Below are positions 8,565 to 16,746 of a stretch of 61,289 bases of DNA, piece after piece. The stretch covers positions 1 through 61,289 of the forward strand of contig JAFZRY010000004.1 in the NCBI GenBank assembly GCA_017619615.1, written 5' to 3'. Within the stretch, counting starts at the first letter, position 1, and each line of letters starts with the position of its first letter. The position numbers were made by a program, and so were the translations under genes. The notes below the pieces were generated by a model, which had not been told where the DNA came from, searched no databases, and saw only the letters and a program-made list of their open reading frames with translations. The DNA comes from Lachnospiraceae bacterium. Its GTDB lineage: Bacteria > Bacillota > Clostridia > Lachnospirales > Lachnospiraceae.

Positions 8565-9242
8565 ATGGATAACGAGCTTTTGCGGATCATGCGGGCGCGC
8601 CACAGCGTGCGGCAGTATCTGGATAAACCGGTCCCGGCGGACGTTCGTGAACAGCTGGACGCGTACGCGGCGGAACTGAACCGGCGCGGCGGCCTGCACA
8701 TGCAGGTCATCTATGACGAGCCGTCGTGCTTCAATTCCTTTATGGCCCATTACGGGAAGTTTTCAGGCTGCGCCAACTACATCATCCTGGCCGGCCGGAA
8801 AGCCCCGGACCTCGACGAGCGCTGCGGCTTTACCGGCGAACTGCTGGTGCTGAAGGCGCAGGAACTGGGCCTGAACACCTGCTGGGCGGCGCTGACGCAC
8901 GGGAAGAGCAAGGCGGTCCTGCATGACGGCGAGAAGGAAGTCATCGTCATCGCGCTGGGCTACGGCAAAACGCAGGGGAACCTACGGAAAAGCAAGACGG
9001 CGGCGGAGGTCAGCGACATGACCGACGACGCGCCGGTATGGTACAAAAACGGCGTGGAGGCGGCCCTTCTGGCCCCCACGGCCATGAATCAGCAGAAGTT
9101 TTTCTTCACGCGGGAAGGAAACGCCGTGACGGCACGCGCCGGCCGCCTCGGCACCTGCCTGAAGATCGACCTGGGCATCGTCAAATGCCACTTCGAACTC
9201 GGCGCCGGCAAAGAAAATTTTGAATGGAGGAAGCAGCAATGA
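8565..9242 (+). CDS. Nitroreductase family protein
   Basis: 225 residues. The N-terminal MRARHSVRQYLDKPVP is the FMN-binding opening of the nitroreductase fold; the GELLVLKAQELGLNTCWAAL helix and IALGYGK segment are also typical. The substrate is unknown; members reduce nitro compounds, quinones or flavins. The last bases overlap the start of the next gene (ATGA), so it is translated together with a pyridoxamine-phosphate-oxidase-like protein. Confidence 0.8.
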   Translation: MDNELLRIMRARHSVRQYLDKPVPADVREQLDAYAAELNRRGGLHMQVIYDEPSCFNSFMAHYGKFSGCANYIILAGRKAPDLDERCGFTGELLVLKAQELGLNTCWAALTHGKSKAVLHDGEKEVIVIALGYGKTQGNLRKSKTAAEVSDMTDDAPVWYKNGVEAALLAPTAMNQQKFFFTREGNAVTARAGRLGTCLKIDLGIVKCHFELGAGKENFEWRKQQ

Positions 9243-9637
9243 GCAAAGTGAACGATTTCCTGAACGAAACGGGGACCTTTTTCCTGGCGACCGCCGACGG
9301 TGACCAGCCCCGCCTGCGCCCCCTGGGCCTGCACCTTGAAATGGACGGAAAAGTCCTGTTCGGCATCGGGGATTTCAAGGCGGTCTACCGTCAGCTGCGC
9401 GCGAACCCGAAGTGCGAGATCGCGGCCTTAAAGCCAAACGGCCACTGGCTCCGCTACACCGGCACGGCCGTCTTTGAGGAGGACCCGAAATACGCGGAAG
9501 CCGCGCTGGACGCGATGCCCAACCTGCGGAAAATCTATAACGAAGAGACCGGCAACCATATGATGATCTTCCATCTGGAAAACGCGACGGCCCTGGACAT
9601 CGCCGTCATGGGCCCCGGCGAAGACCTGCTGCAGTAA
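9239..9637 (+). CDS. Pyridoxamine 5'-phosphate oxidase family protein (flavin-binding split barrel)
   Basis: About 132 residues. The sequence reads FLNETGTFFLATADGDQPRLRPLG, the usual N-terminus of the small split-barrel family that binds FMN or F420. The start at 9239 is chosen over 9224 because GGAGGAAGC lies at the right distance before it. It overlaps the nitroreductase stop by 4 bp. Family members are often flavin reductases or oxidases of unknown substrate; the pairing with a nitroreductase suggests a shared reductive reaction (inference). Confidence 0.8.
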   Translation: MSKVNDFLNETGTFFLATADGDQPRLRPLGLHLEMDGKVLFGIGDFKAVYRQLRANPKCEIAALKPNGHWLRYTGTAVFEEDPKYAEAALDAMPNLRKIYNEETGNHMMIFHLENATALDIAVMGPGEDLLQ

Positions 9638-9660
9638 CGGCCGGAGCGGGAAGCAAGCCT

Positions 9661-10197
9661 ATGGAGATCCGGAAAGCAGAAGAACGCGACCTGCCGCGCA
9701 TCATGGAGATCTACGCCCACGCGCGCGCCTTCATGGCCGCCCACGGCAACCCGAAGCAGTGGGGCGCCACGAACTGGCCCCCGGAAGAGGCGGTCCGCTG
9801 CAGCATCCGCGCGGGGGAAAGTTACGTGTGCCTGAACGATGCCGGCCGCGTGGCGGGCACGTTCTATTACTCCCAGGGCCCTGATGCGGAGCCCCTGTAC
9901 AAAAACCTCACGGAGGGCCGCTGGTTCGACGACAGCCCCTACGGCGTCGTGCACCGCATCGCGACGGACCATTCGGAGAAGGGCATCGGCGCCTTCTGCC
10001 TGAACTGGGCGTACGAACAGTGTCCCCACCAGCGCATCGACACCCACGGGGACAACACCGTGATGCAGAACCTGCTGAAAAAGCTGGGCTACGTGTACTG
10101 CGGCATCACCCATGTGGCGCAGGACGACGACCCGCGGCTGGCCTTTGAGAAGAACGCGCGTATCCCGGTGCGCCCGGACAACGATAACGAGATCTGA
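9661..10197 (+). CDS. GNAT family N-acetyltransferase
   Basis: 178 residues. It opens with MEIRKAEERDLPRIMEIYAHARAFM, the beta1-alpha1 start common to GNAT enzymes. A HRIATDHSEKGIGAFCLNW segment matches the acetyl-CoA pyrophosphate loop (motif A, about residues 98-116), and a DTHGDNTVMQNLLKKLGY segment matches motif B. The acceptor cannot be predicted. It sits in a same-strand run with short spacers. Confidence 0.85.
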   Translation: MEIRKAEERDLPRIMEIYAHARAFMAAHGNPKQWGATNWPPEEAVRCSIRAGESYVCLNDAGRVAGTFYYSQGPDAEPLYKNLTEGRWFDDSPYGVVHRIATDHSEKGIGAFCLNWAYEQCPHQRIDTHGDNTVMQNLLKKLGYVYCGITHVAQDDDPRLAFEKNARIPVRPDNDNEI

Positions 10198-10210
10198 CAG
10201 GAGGACGCTT

Positions 10211-10831
10211 ATGCAGACCCAGGCCCTGGAAAAAACCGATGAAAAGTACCGCTGGCAGTACCGGATGAGCCTGTACCGGAACCCGACGATCTTCGTGAGC
10301 ACGGCGAAGGCGATCTTCATCGCGCTCGTGATCACGCTGCTGCTCATGGGACTGATCACGCTGATCGCGGACGGCTTTGACAAGGACAACCTGCGTTTCC
10401 TCGGGACGCTGGCGTTGATCCTGTTCGGCATTTTCGCCGTCCTGCTCGTGCTCGGGTATCTGCTCTATGCCGTCATCATGGGCGGCTATTACATCGTGGA
10501 CTTCCTGATGGACGGCAAACGGCTGGTCCACGCCCAGAACCCGAAACAGGCGAAGAAAGCGGAGAAGATCAGCGAGGCGGCCGTCATCATGGGGGCGCTG
10601 GCCGGAAACCGCGGCGCCGTCAGCGCCGGCATGCTCTCCGCCGGGCGGTCGGTCTCGGTCACCGAGTTTTCCGGGGTGACGAAAGTCGTCGTCGACCGGA
10701 AAAGGAGCACCATCAAACTATGGAATCACGGCTGGAATGCCGTTTACGCGGACGGATCGGATTTTGACTTCGTGGAAAACTGGATCCGCACGCACGTGCC
10801 GGAAACGGCGGAGTGGACCGTAAAAGGATAA
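10211..10831 (+). CDS. Hypothetical membrane protein with two transmembrane segments
   Basis: 206 residues. Start chosen at 10211, with CAGGAGG a few bases before. Two adjacent hydrophobic spans (about residues 30-55 and 65-90) are followed by a cytoplasmic or exposed domain of about 110 residues ending in NWIRTHVPE. No motif I recognise. It lies between a GNAT acetyltransferase and an asparaginase gene on the same strand. Confidence 0.6.
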   Translation: MQTQALEKTDEKYRWQYRMSLYRNPTIFVSTAKAIFIALVITLLLMGLITLIADGFDKDNLRFLGTLALILFGIFAVLLVLGYLLYAVIMGGYYIVDFLMDGKRLVHAQNPKQAKKAEKISEAAVIMGALAGNRGAVSAGMLSAGRSVSVTEFSGVTKVVVDRKRSTIKLWNHGWNAVYADGSDFDFVENWIRTHVPETAEWTVKG

Positions 10832-10853
10832 GCAAAGGAGCAGCAGATACGCC

Positions 10854-11882
10854 ATGATCAACATTTTTCAAAAGATATTCGGCGGGGAAGAAAAGAAAGA
10901 GACCGCACCCGCGGGACCCGGGAAAGTCGTGATCCTTGCGACCGGGGGAACGATCGCCGGGGTCGGGGAATCCGGAAAAGCGACCGGATACGAGCCGGGC
11001 GCCATCACGGCGGAAGACCTGATCGCGTCTGTCCCCGGACTGGACGGCCTCGCGGAGATCGAGGCGATCCAGGTCTGCAACGTGAATTCCGATGACATCA
11101 CTTCGGAGATCTGGATCACCCTGGTCAATACGATCAATGAAATGGCAAAGGACCCGGCGGTGAAGGGATTTGTCATCACGCACGGCACGGATACGCTGGA
11201 GGAGACCGCCTATTTCCTGAATCTGACCGTAAAAACGGACAAACCGGTGGTCCTGACGGGATCCATGCGGCCTTCCACCGCCATCTCTCCGGACGGCCCC
11301 ATGAACCTGTATGAATCCGTACAGGTCGCCGCGTCGGACGAGGCGGTCGGCCAGGGCGTGCTGGTCGTGTTCTCCGACCGTATTTACACGGCGCGGTCGG
11401 TCATGAAGATGAGCACGTACCAGGTCACCGCGGTCTCTGCCGGGGAAATGGGCGCCGTCGGGATCATCCGGGACACGACGGTCAATATTTACGAAAGTTC
11501 GACCAGAAAGCACACCACGGAAACGGAGTTTGACGTCAGCAAACTGAAGGAACTGCCGAAAGTGTGTGTCCTGTATTTCTCCGTGGACGCGGATCCGGAG
11601 ATGCTGCGCTATGCGGCGGAGAACTCCGGCGGGATCGTGATCGCGGGCGCCGGAGCGGGCGAGTTCAGCAAAAAATGGATGGATGTGATCGATGAACTGG
11701 AGGTCCCGGTCGTGATCAGCTCCCGCATCGACGACGGCATCATCACCAAAGATTCGCTGCTCTGCAGAAATACCGTGGCGGCCAATAATCTTTCTCCTCA
11801 GAAAGCCGCCATCCTGCTGCGCCTGGCTTTGACGGTCGGCGCGGACAGGGAACGGCTGGAAGAGATGTTCTGCCGGTATTGA
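10854..11882 (+). CDS. ansA: Asparaginase
   Basis: 342 residues. Both catalytic threonine motifs are present: LATGGTIAGVGESG near residue 31 and ITHGTDTLEETAYFL near residue 108, with TGSMRPSTAISPDGP downstream. It hydrolyses asparagine to aspartate and ammonia. The layout and the GESGKATGY loop resemble the high-affinity type II enzymes, but no signal peptide or lipobox is visible: the first 20 residues are MINIFQKIFGGEEKKET, so it is probably cytoplasmic. It starts 22 bp after the preceding membrane-protein gene. Confidence 0.9.
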   Translation: MINIFQKIFGGEEKKETAPAGPGKVVILATGGTIAGVGESGKATGYEPGAITAEDLIASVPGLDGLAEIEAIQVCNVNSDDITSEIWITLVNTINEMAKDPAVKGFVITHGTDTLEETAYFLNLTVKTDKPVVLTGSMRPSTAISPDGPMNLYESVQVAASDEAVGQGVLVVFSDRIYTARSVMKMSTYQVTAVSAGEMGAVGIIRDTTVNIYESSTRKHTTETEFDVSKLKELPKVCVLYFSVDADPEMLRYAAENSGGIVIAGAGAGEFSKKWMDVIDELEVPVVISSRIDDGIITKDSLLCRNTVAANNLSPQKAAILLRLALTVGADRERLEEMFCRY

Positions 11883-11924
11883 GGGGGAGTCCGGAAGCAT
11901 TTTTGCTGACAGAGGGAGAAACAG

Positions 11925-14342
11925 ATGAACGATTATGAAAGAGAACACAATGCTTTTCTGCGTCGTTCCGGCGCGGAATGCGCGGTGCTGCTCAAGACAG
12001 ACTGCGCTTTCCCGTTGGATGTCCCCTGTGAGATAGCGCTTTACGGCAGCGGCGCGCGCCGCACCGTGAAAGGCGGGACGGGATCCGGAGAAGTCAATTC
12101 CCGCAGTTATGTCACGGCGGAAGCAGGGCTGGAAGAGGCCGGTTTCCGCATCAGCAGCAAGGACTGGCTGGACCGCTATGACGAAGTGCGGGCGGAAGCG
12201 AAGAAGCGCTTTATCCGTGACCTGAAACGCTCCGCCTTAAAGCACGGGACGCTGGCGATCCTGAACAGCATGGGCGCCGTGATGCCGGAGCCGGAATATG
12301 ATCTTCCTTTGGAAGCCCCGGGCGATGCCGCCGTTTACGTGCTGTCCCGCATCTCCGGCGAAGGCTCGGACCGCCGGCCCGTGCCCGGCGACATCCTGCT
12401 GACGGAAACGGAGATCCGCGATATCCTGGCGCTGGAACGGAAGTTCGAGCACTTCCTGCTGGTCCTGAACGTGGGCGGGCCGGTCGACCTGTCGCCGGTC
12501 GCGGAAGTCCGGAACATTCTGCTGCTCAGCCAGCTGGGCGGGGAGACCGGGCATATTCTGGCGGACCTGATCCTGGGGAAGAGCGCGCCGTCCGGCAGGC
12601 TGGCGACCACCTGGACCGCCTGGGAGGACTATCCCGCGGTCGGGACTTTCGGCGACAAATATGATACGCGGTATATTGAAGGCGTCTACGTCGGCTACCG
12701 CTATTTTGACAGTATCGGCAAAAAGCCGCTGTTTCCGTTCGGCTTCGGCCTGAGTTACACGACGTTCGCCCTGACGGCGGGCGGCGCCCGGGAAGAAGCA
12801 GGCCGGGTGAGCCTGGACGTTTCCGTGCGGAACACCGGATCCCGCGGCGGGAAGGAAGTCGTGCAGCTGTACGTGTCCCAGCCGCAGGGAAAACTGGACA
12901 AGCCTTATCAGGTCCTGGCGGCGTTTGCAAAGACCGGCGAGCTGCCGCCGGGCGGAGAGCAGACGGTAACGCTTTCCTTCGAACTCCGCAATCTGGCTTC
13001 TTACGACACGGCCCGCGCGGCGTGGATCCTGGAACCCGGCGACTACGTGCTGCGGTGCGGGAATTCCAGCCTCGATACGGAAGCGGCGGCTATCATCCGC
13101 TTAAGCGGCGAAGCGGTCGTCCGTCAGGGCAAAAACTGCCTCGGCGAGCCGGATTTTCTCGACTGGAGGCCGGAAGCACATGCGGAAGAAACGCCCGCCG
13201 GTCTGCCCGTCCTTCCGGTCGACGCGGCGGCCTTTGAGACAGAAATCGTGGATTATTCCCTGCAGGAGGAGTACGACCCGCTGACCGCCACGCTGCGTGA
13301 TGAGGAACTCTGCCTCCTGAACATCGGCGCGTTCAAGGCGGGCGGTCCCGCGAGCGTGATCGGCGAGGCCTCGGATTCCGTGCCGGGCGCCGCGGGAGAA
13401 ACGGTCTGCCTGCAGAAACACGGGATCCCGCCCATGGTCATGGCGGACGGTCCGGCCGGCCTGCGCCTTGCCCGTCAGTACACGCGGGATGAAAAAGGCG
13501 CGCACGCCGTGGGCGGCGACATGCTGGAAAGCATGCTGGAACTGATGCCGGCGCCGGCGGCCTTTGTGATGAAACACCTGGGCGGAAACGGCAAAGTGAC
13601 AGGCAAGGTCTTCGAACAGAACTGCACCGCCATCCCGATCGGCACTGCGCTGGCCCAGAGCTGGAACCCGGCCTTCGCGGAGCAGTGCGGCGACCTGGTC
13701 GGCGACGAGATGGAACGCTTCGGCGTGCGCCTCTGGCTCGCCCCGGCCCTCAATATCCACCGCGACATCCGCTGCGGCCGCAATTTTGAATACTTTTCCG
13801 AAGACCCCCTGATCTCCGGCCGCTTCGCCGCCGCCCTGACCCGCGGCGTGCAGAAGCATCCCGGCTGCGGCACGACGCTCAAGCATTTCGCCGCCAACAA
13901 CCAGGAGACCAACCGCTACGGCAATAACAGCCTGGTCAGCGAACGCGCGCTGCGCGAGATCTACCTGCGCGGTTTTGAGATCGCCGTGAAGGAAAGTCAG
14001 CCGCATGCGCTGATGACTTCGTACAACCTCCTCAACGGCGTCCACACCTCCGAGCACCGCGGCCTCATCTGGGACGTCCTGCGCGCAGAGTTCGGCTTCC
14101 GGGGGATCGTCATGACCGACTGGATCATCGCGGCCCTCAACATGGGAAAGAAGAAATATCCGGCCCCGAACGCCGCCCGGATCGCGGCGGCCGGCGGCGA
14201 CCTGGTCATGCCCGGCAGTAAGGGCGACCTGCAAGCCATGCTCAAAGGCCTGGAAGACGGCACCGTGACGCGCCGTCAGCTTATGATAAACGCCACCCGC
14301 GTCGTGCGGATGGCGTTAAAACCGGCGGATAATACGGACTGA
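11925..14342 (+). CDS. Glycoside hydrolase family 3, circularly permuted domain order
   Basis: 805 residues. The domains run in reversed order compared with most GH3 enzymes. The (alpha/beta)6 C-terminal type domain comes first (about 1-280, LNVGGPVDLSPVAEVRNILLLSQLGGETGHILADLI). A fibronectin-III-like domain follows (about 300-385, NTGSRGGKEVVQLYVS), and the TIM-barrel catalytic domain is last (about 485-800). The barrel carries KHFAANNQETNRYG and the nucleophile aspartate in GIVMTDW. This permuted order is known from beta-glucosidases of ruminal Clostridia. No signal peptide, so it probably hydrolyses imported beta-linked oligosaccharides. Exact sugar specificity is open. Confidence 0.88.
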   Translation: MNDYEREHNAFLRRSGAECAVLLKTDCAFPLDVPCEIALYGSGARRTVKGGTGSGEVNSRSYVTAEAGLEEAGFRISSKDWLDRYDEVRAEAKKRFIRDLKRSALKHGTLAILNSMGAVMPEPEYDLPLEAPGDAAVYVLSRISGEGSDRRPVPGDILLTETEIRDILALERKFEHFLLVLNVGGPVDLSPVAEVRNILLLSQLGGETGHILADLILGKSAPSGRLATTWTAWEDYPAVGTFGDKYDTRYIEGVYVGYRYFDSIGKKPLFPFGFGLSYTTFALTAGGAREEAGRVSLDVSVRNTGSRGGKEVVQLYVSQPQGKLDKPYQVLAAFAKTGELPPGGEQTVTLSFELRNLASYDTARAAWILEPGDYVLRCGNSSLDTEAAAIIRLSGEAVVRQGKNCLGEPDFLDWRPEAHAEETPAGLPVLPVDAAAFETEIVDYSLQEEYDPLTATLRDEELCLLNIGAFKAGGPASVIGEASDSVPGAAGETVCLQKHGIPPMVMADGPAGLRLARQYTRDEKGAHAVGGDMLESMLELMPAPAAFVMKHLGGNGKVTGKVFEQNCTAIPIGTALAQSWNPAFAEQCGDLVGDEMERFGVRLWLAPALNIHRDIRCGRNFEYFSEDPLISGRFAAALTRGVQKHPGCGTTLKHFAANNQETNRYGNNSLVSERALREIYLRGFEIAVKESQPHALMTSYNLLNGVHTSEHRGLIWDVLRAEFGFRGIVMTDWIIAALNMGKKKYPAPNAARIAAAGGDLVMPGSKGDLQAMLKGLEDGTVTRRQLMINATRVVRMALKPADNTD

Positions 14343-14351
14343 TCCTCCGCT

Positions 14352-15344
14352 TTACCCCTCCTTTTTCCTGCTCATCACGCCCTTCACGATCCCGATGAGC
14401 AGCGCGTACACGATGCCGGACACGGCCCAGATGATCCAGCTTCTGTCCCACCGGCCCGTCACAAAACTATACACCAGAAAGACCGCTGTGACAGCCATCC
14501 AGTACACCCCGGAGATCCAGCCGGTCTTTTTTTGTTCCAGCTTTTCGCGGCGGGTGTAGCCGCCTTCCTCCAGCAGCATCTGGTAGCCGCCCTGCACGAT
14601 CGCGACCCGCACGATCAGGAATGCGCCGCACGCGACGGCCAGGAGGATGAAGACCACGGAGATCCCGCGCGCCAGGTCGCTGTTCTCAAAGAGGAAGAGC
14701 GAGAGCATCAGCGGCACCACGGAGATCACGCAGAGCACGATTCCGGCCGTCAGGCAGGCCGTAAAGCGCGGCGCGAACCGCGTCATCTGCTCGCGCACCG
14801 ACCCGCTTACGCCGTAGGCCGTTTCGATGCTTTCTTTTTCGATATATTCATACTTCTGCGAACGGATCCCGGTCAGGACGAAGAGCGCCACGGCGGCGCC
14901 CACCATCAGGAAAAGCACGGTCAGTCCGATCCCGGCCGCGCCGCTTTCGGACAGCGAGATCTTCCCGCCTTCCCGCAGCGTCCCGAGCAGGATCAGCATC
15001 GCCGGGGACAGGATGCAAAGCAGCACGCCCAGCGACACCTGGCGCGCGTTCTTTTCCTTAACGGCCAGGAACGCCTGCGCTTCCTCCATAGAGACTGTCC
15101 GGAGGTCCGTATCCGCTTCCGGGACGCTGACGTATTCCGGCGCCGTCATGTCGTCCTTCAGCAGGTAGTCCGTGCTGACGCCGAACACTTCCGACAGCTT
15201 CAGGATCCGGTTCATGTCCGGGACCGACTGCGCGCTTTCCCATTTGGAGACCGACTGCCGGCTCACGTCCAGCAGATCCGCCAGTTCTTCCTGGGACCAG
15301 CCGTTTTTCTTTCTGAGTTCGATGATCTTATCCGCGAGTATCAT
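14352..15344 (-). CDS. XRE-family transcriptional regulator with C-terminal membrane domain
   Basis: About 330 residues. Start chosen at 15344 because ACGGAAGGAG precedes it. The N-terminal helix-turn-helix (about 8-60) reads GWSQEELADLLDVSRQSVSKWESAQSVPDM, the common Clostridial XRE type. About 100 residues later come four or five hydrophobic spans, ending in a short basic tail. This suggests a membrane-tethered regulator. It is divergent from the SPFH/NrtR operon across a 330-bp region that contains a palindrome suited to autoregulation (15446-15460). Confidence 0.8.
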   Translation of the reverse strand: MILADKIIELRKKNGWSQEELADLLDVSRQSVSKWESAQSVPDMNRILKLSEVFGVSTDYLLKDDMTAPEYVSVPEADTDLRTVSMEEAQAFLAVKEKNARQVSLGVLLCILSPAMLILLGTLREGGKISLSESGAAGIGLTVLFLMVGAAVALFVLTGIRSQKYEYIEKESIETAYGVSGSVREQMTRFAPRFTACLTAGIVLCVISVVPLMLSLFLFENSDLARGISVVFILLAVACGAFLIVRVAIVQGGYQMLLEEGGYTRREKLEQKKTGWISGVYWMAVTAVFLVYSFVTGRWDRSWIIWAVSGIVYALLIGIVKGVMSRKKEG

Positions 15345-15445
15345 GTTGTTCTCCTTCCGTCCGGGGGCGTTCTCGTTTTCCCTCCGGACGCTGACATCGT
15401 AGCAAAAAGGGCGGTTGCAGGCCACCGACGCGGCTTGGAAATCGC

Positions 15446-15460
15446 GCAACCGGCGGTTGC
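15446..15460. promoter_or_regulatory. Candidate operator of the XRE regulator
   Basis: GCAACCG-G-CGGTTGC is a perfect 7-1-7 palindrome about 100 bp before the regulator start. A second half-site GCGGTTGC lies at 15411-15418, 35 bp away. This spacing and position suit autoregulation by the XRE protein (inference). Confidence 0.4.
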
Positions 15461-15580
15461 ACCTGCCGAAAACATTGTGAAGGAAGGGTGGAGATTTGTC
15501 AAGCGGCGGTTTTGGGGCAGTTTTCAGGGGCGGCGGAGCGGGGAAAGCGGCCCGGAGAAATAACATTTTTTATAAACCTC

Positions 15581-15609
15581 TTGACAAAGTAGTAAAATGC
15601 TACTATTAT
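15581..15609 (+). promoter_or_regulatory. Sigma-A promoter of the SPFH-NrtR operon
   Basis: TTGACA (15581-15586) and TATTAT (15604-15609) are separated by exactly 17 bp. The spacer is almost entirely occupied by the first operator copy, so a bound repressor would block RNA polymerase. Confidence 0.85.
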
Positions 15610-15635
15610 AAAACCAGAAGGTAGCAAAACGCTAC
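15589..15635. promoter_or_regulatory. Twin operator, probable NrtR sites
   Basis: Two 15-bp near-palindromes share the pattern GTAG-Y-AAAA-Y-GCTAC: 15589-15603 (GTAGTAAAATGCTAC) and 15621-15635 (GTAGCAAAACGCTAC). They start 32 bp apart, about three DNA turns. One lies between -35 and -10, the other just after the start point. An NrtR-type regulator is encoded by the third gene of this operon, so autoregulation is likely. Confidence 0.65.
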
Positions 15636-15641
15636 TATGTA

Positions 15642-15655
15642 GGGCCGAAAGGCCC
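15642..15655 (+). other. Short hairpin with GAAA tetraloop in the operon leader
   Basis: GGGCC-GAAA-GGCCC folds into a 5-bp stem with a GNRA loop between the second operator and the RBS. It may stabilise the transcript. It is too small to be a riboswitch. Confidence 0.5.
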
Positions 15656-15678
15656 GTCCCCAAGAGGAGGTGACAACA

Positions 15679-16734
15679 ATGACGATCCGATTCCAGAAAT
15701 TCCTGCCCGCCAACTATGTCATGCTGATGCGCGGCGGCGACGTCGCCAAAGAAGGCCAGGGCCTCGCCGTCTGGTACAACAGCCGCCGCACCAATATCCT
15801 GCAGCTCCCCGCCACGGCCTACGATGAGCCGTTCGCCTTTGACGACATGATCACCGCCGACTTCCAGTCCGTCTTCGTGCAGGGCCAGATCACCTACCGT
15901 ATCCGCGATTTCCGCCAGGCGGCGCGTATGGCGGATTTCAGCTGGGAAAGGAAAGGCCCGGACAACATCCCCGCCGCCATGGAACTCTTCGGCAAACGGC
16001 TGTCCGATATCGCCAAATCGATCCTGATGAAGGAGACCGCCCGCAGCACCGTCCGCGACATCCTCAAAAATGCGGACACCCTGGCCGGGACCCTCTTCGC
16101 CGCCATGAAAGACAGCAAAGAAACGGAAGACCTCGGCACGGAGATCCTGAGTGTCAGCGTTCTGAGCGTCGCGGCCCGGCCCGAGACCCGGAAGGCGCTG
16201 GAAGCCGCGGCCCGCGAGGAGATCCTGAAGGAGCAGGACGACGCGATCTACAAGCGCAGAAACGCGGCCATCGAGCAGGAGCGCCTGATCAAAGAGAACG
16301 AACTGAACACGGAGATCCGCGTCATCGAAAAGAAAAAGGAACGCACCGAAAAAGAGCAGGAGATCAAGCGGAACCTGATGCGCTCCGAACTGGACATGGA
16401 GAAGGAAAAATCCGCCCGCCGTCTGGAGATCCGGGCGCAGGAACAGGAGGAACACATCCGCCTGGAGGAAAAGAACAGGGAACTGGTCGCGCTGGAGACC
16501 GAGAACGAAAACACGCGGGCGATGCAGCGCGCGGAAGCGGTCCGGGCCATGATCAAGGCCTACGAAAATGTGAACGTGGCACTGATCGAAGCCTGCGCGC
16601 TGGCCCAGATGGACCCGGGCACGCTGATGGCGAAGGCGTTCATGGAGATGGGAGAGAACGCCGGCAAGATCGGCACGCTGAACCTGTCGCCGGAACTGCT
16701 GGAAGCCATCGCGAAGAGCGGAAGTAGGGCATAG
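15679..16734 (+). CDS. SPFH/band 7 domain protein with long coiled coil
   Basis: 351 residues. The ATG at 15679 is preceded by GAGGAGGTGA. The first 170 residues have the SPFH pattern (FLPANYVMLMRGG, then a beta-rich region with VQGQITYRIRDF). Residues 190-310 are a highly charged coiled coil (ILKEQDDAIYKRRNAAIEQERLIKENEL style), and a hydrophobic tail follows. Unlike most flotillins or stomatins it has no N-terminal membrane anchor. SPFH proteins assemble ring or cage scaffolds. It is the first gene of an operator-controlled operon with NAD-linked partners. Confidence 0.8.
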   Translation: MTIRFQKFLPANYVMLMRGGDVAKEGQGLAVWYNSRRTNILQLPATAYDEPFAFDDMITADFQSVFVQGQITYRIRDFRQAARMADFSWERKGPDNIPAAMELFGKRLSDIAKSILMKETARSTVRDILKNADTLAGTLFAAMKDSKETEDLGTEILSVSVLSVAARPETRKALEAAAREEILKEQDDAIYKRRNAAIEQERLIKENELNTEIRVIEKKKERTEKEQEIKRNLMRSELDMEKEKSARRLEIRAQEQEEHIRLEEKNRELVALETENENTRAMQRAEAVRAMIKAYENVNVALIEACALAQMDPGTLMAKAFMEMGENAGKIGTLNLSPELLEAIAKSGSRA

Positions 16735-16746
16735 GAGGACCGTGCC

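Noticed and set aside
10854-11882. Asparaginase as a secreted or lipoprotein enzyme
   Set aside because: The N-terminus is charged and lacks a hydrophobic core or lipobox.
15642-15655. Riboswitch in the SPFH operon leader
   Set aside because: Only one 14-nt hairpin is present; no aptamer-sized fold or terminator is visible before the RBS.
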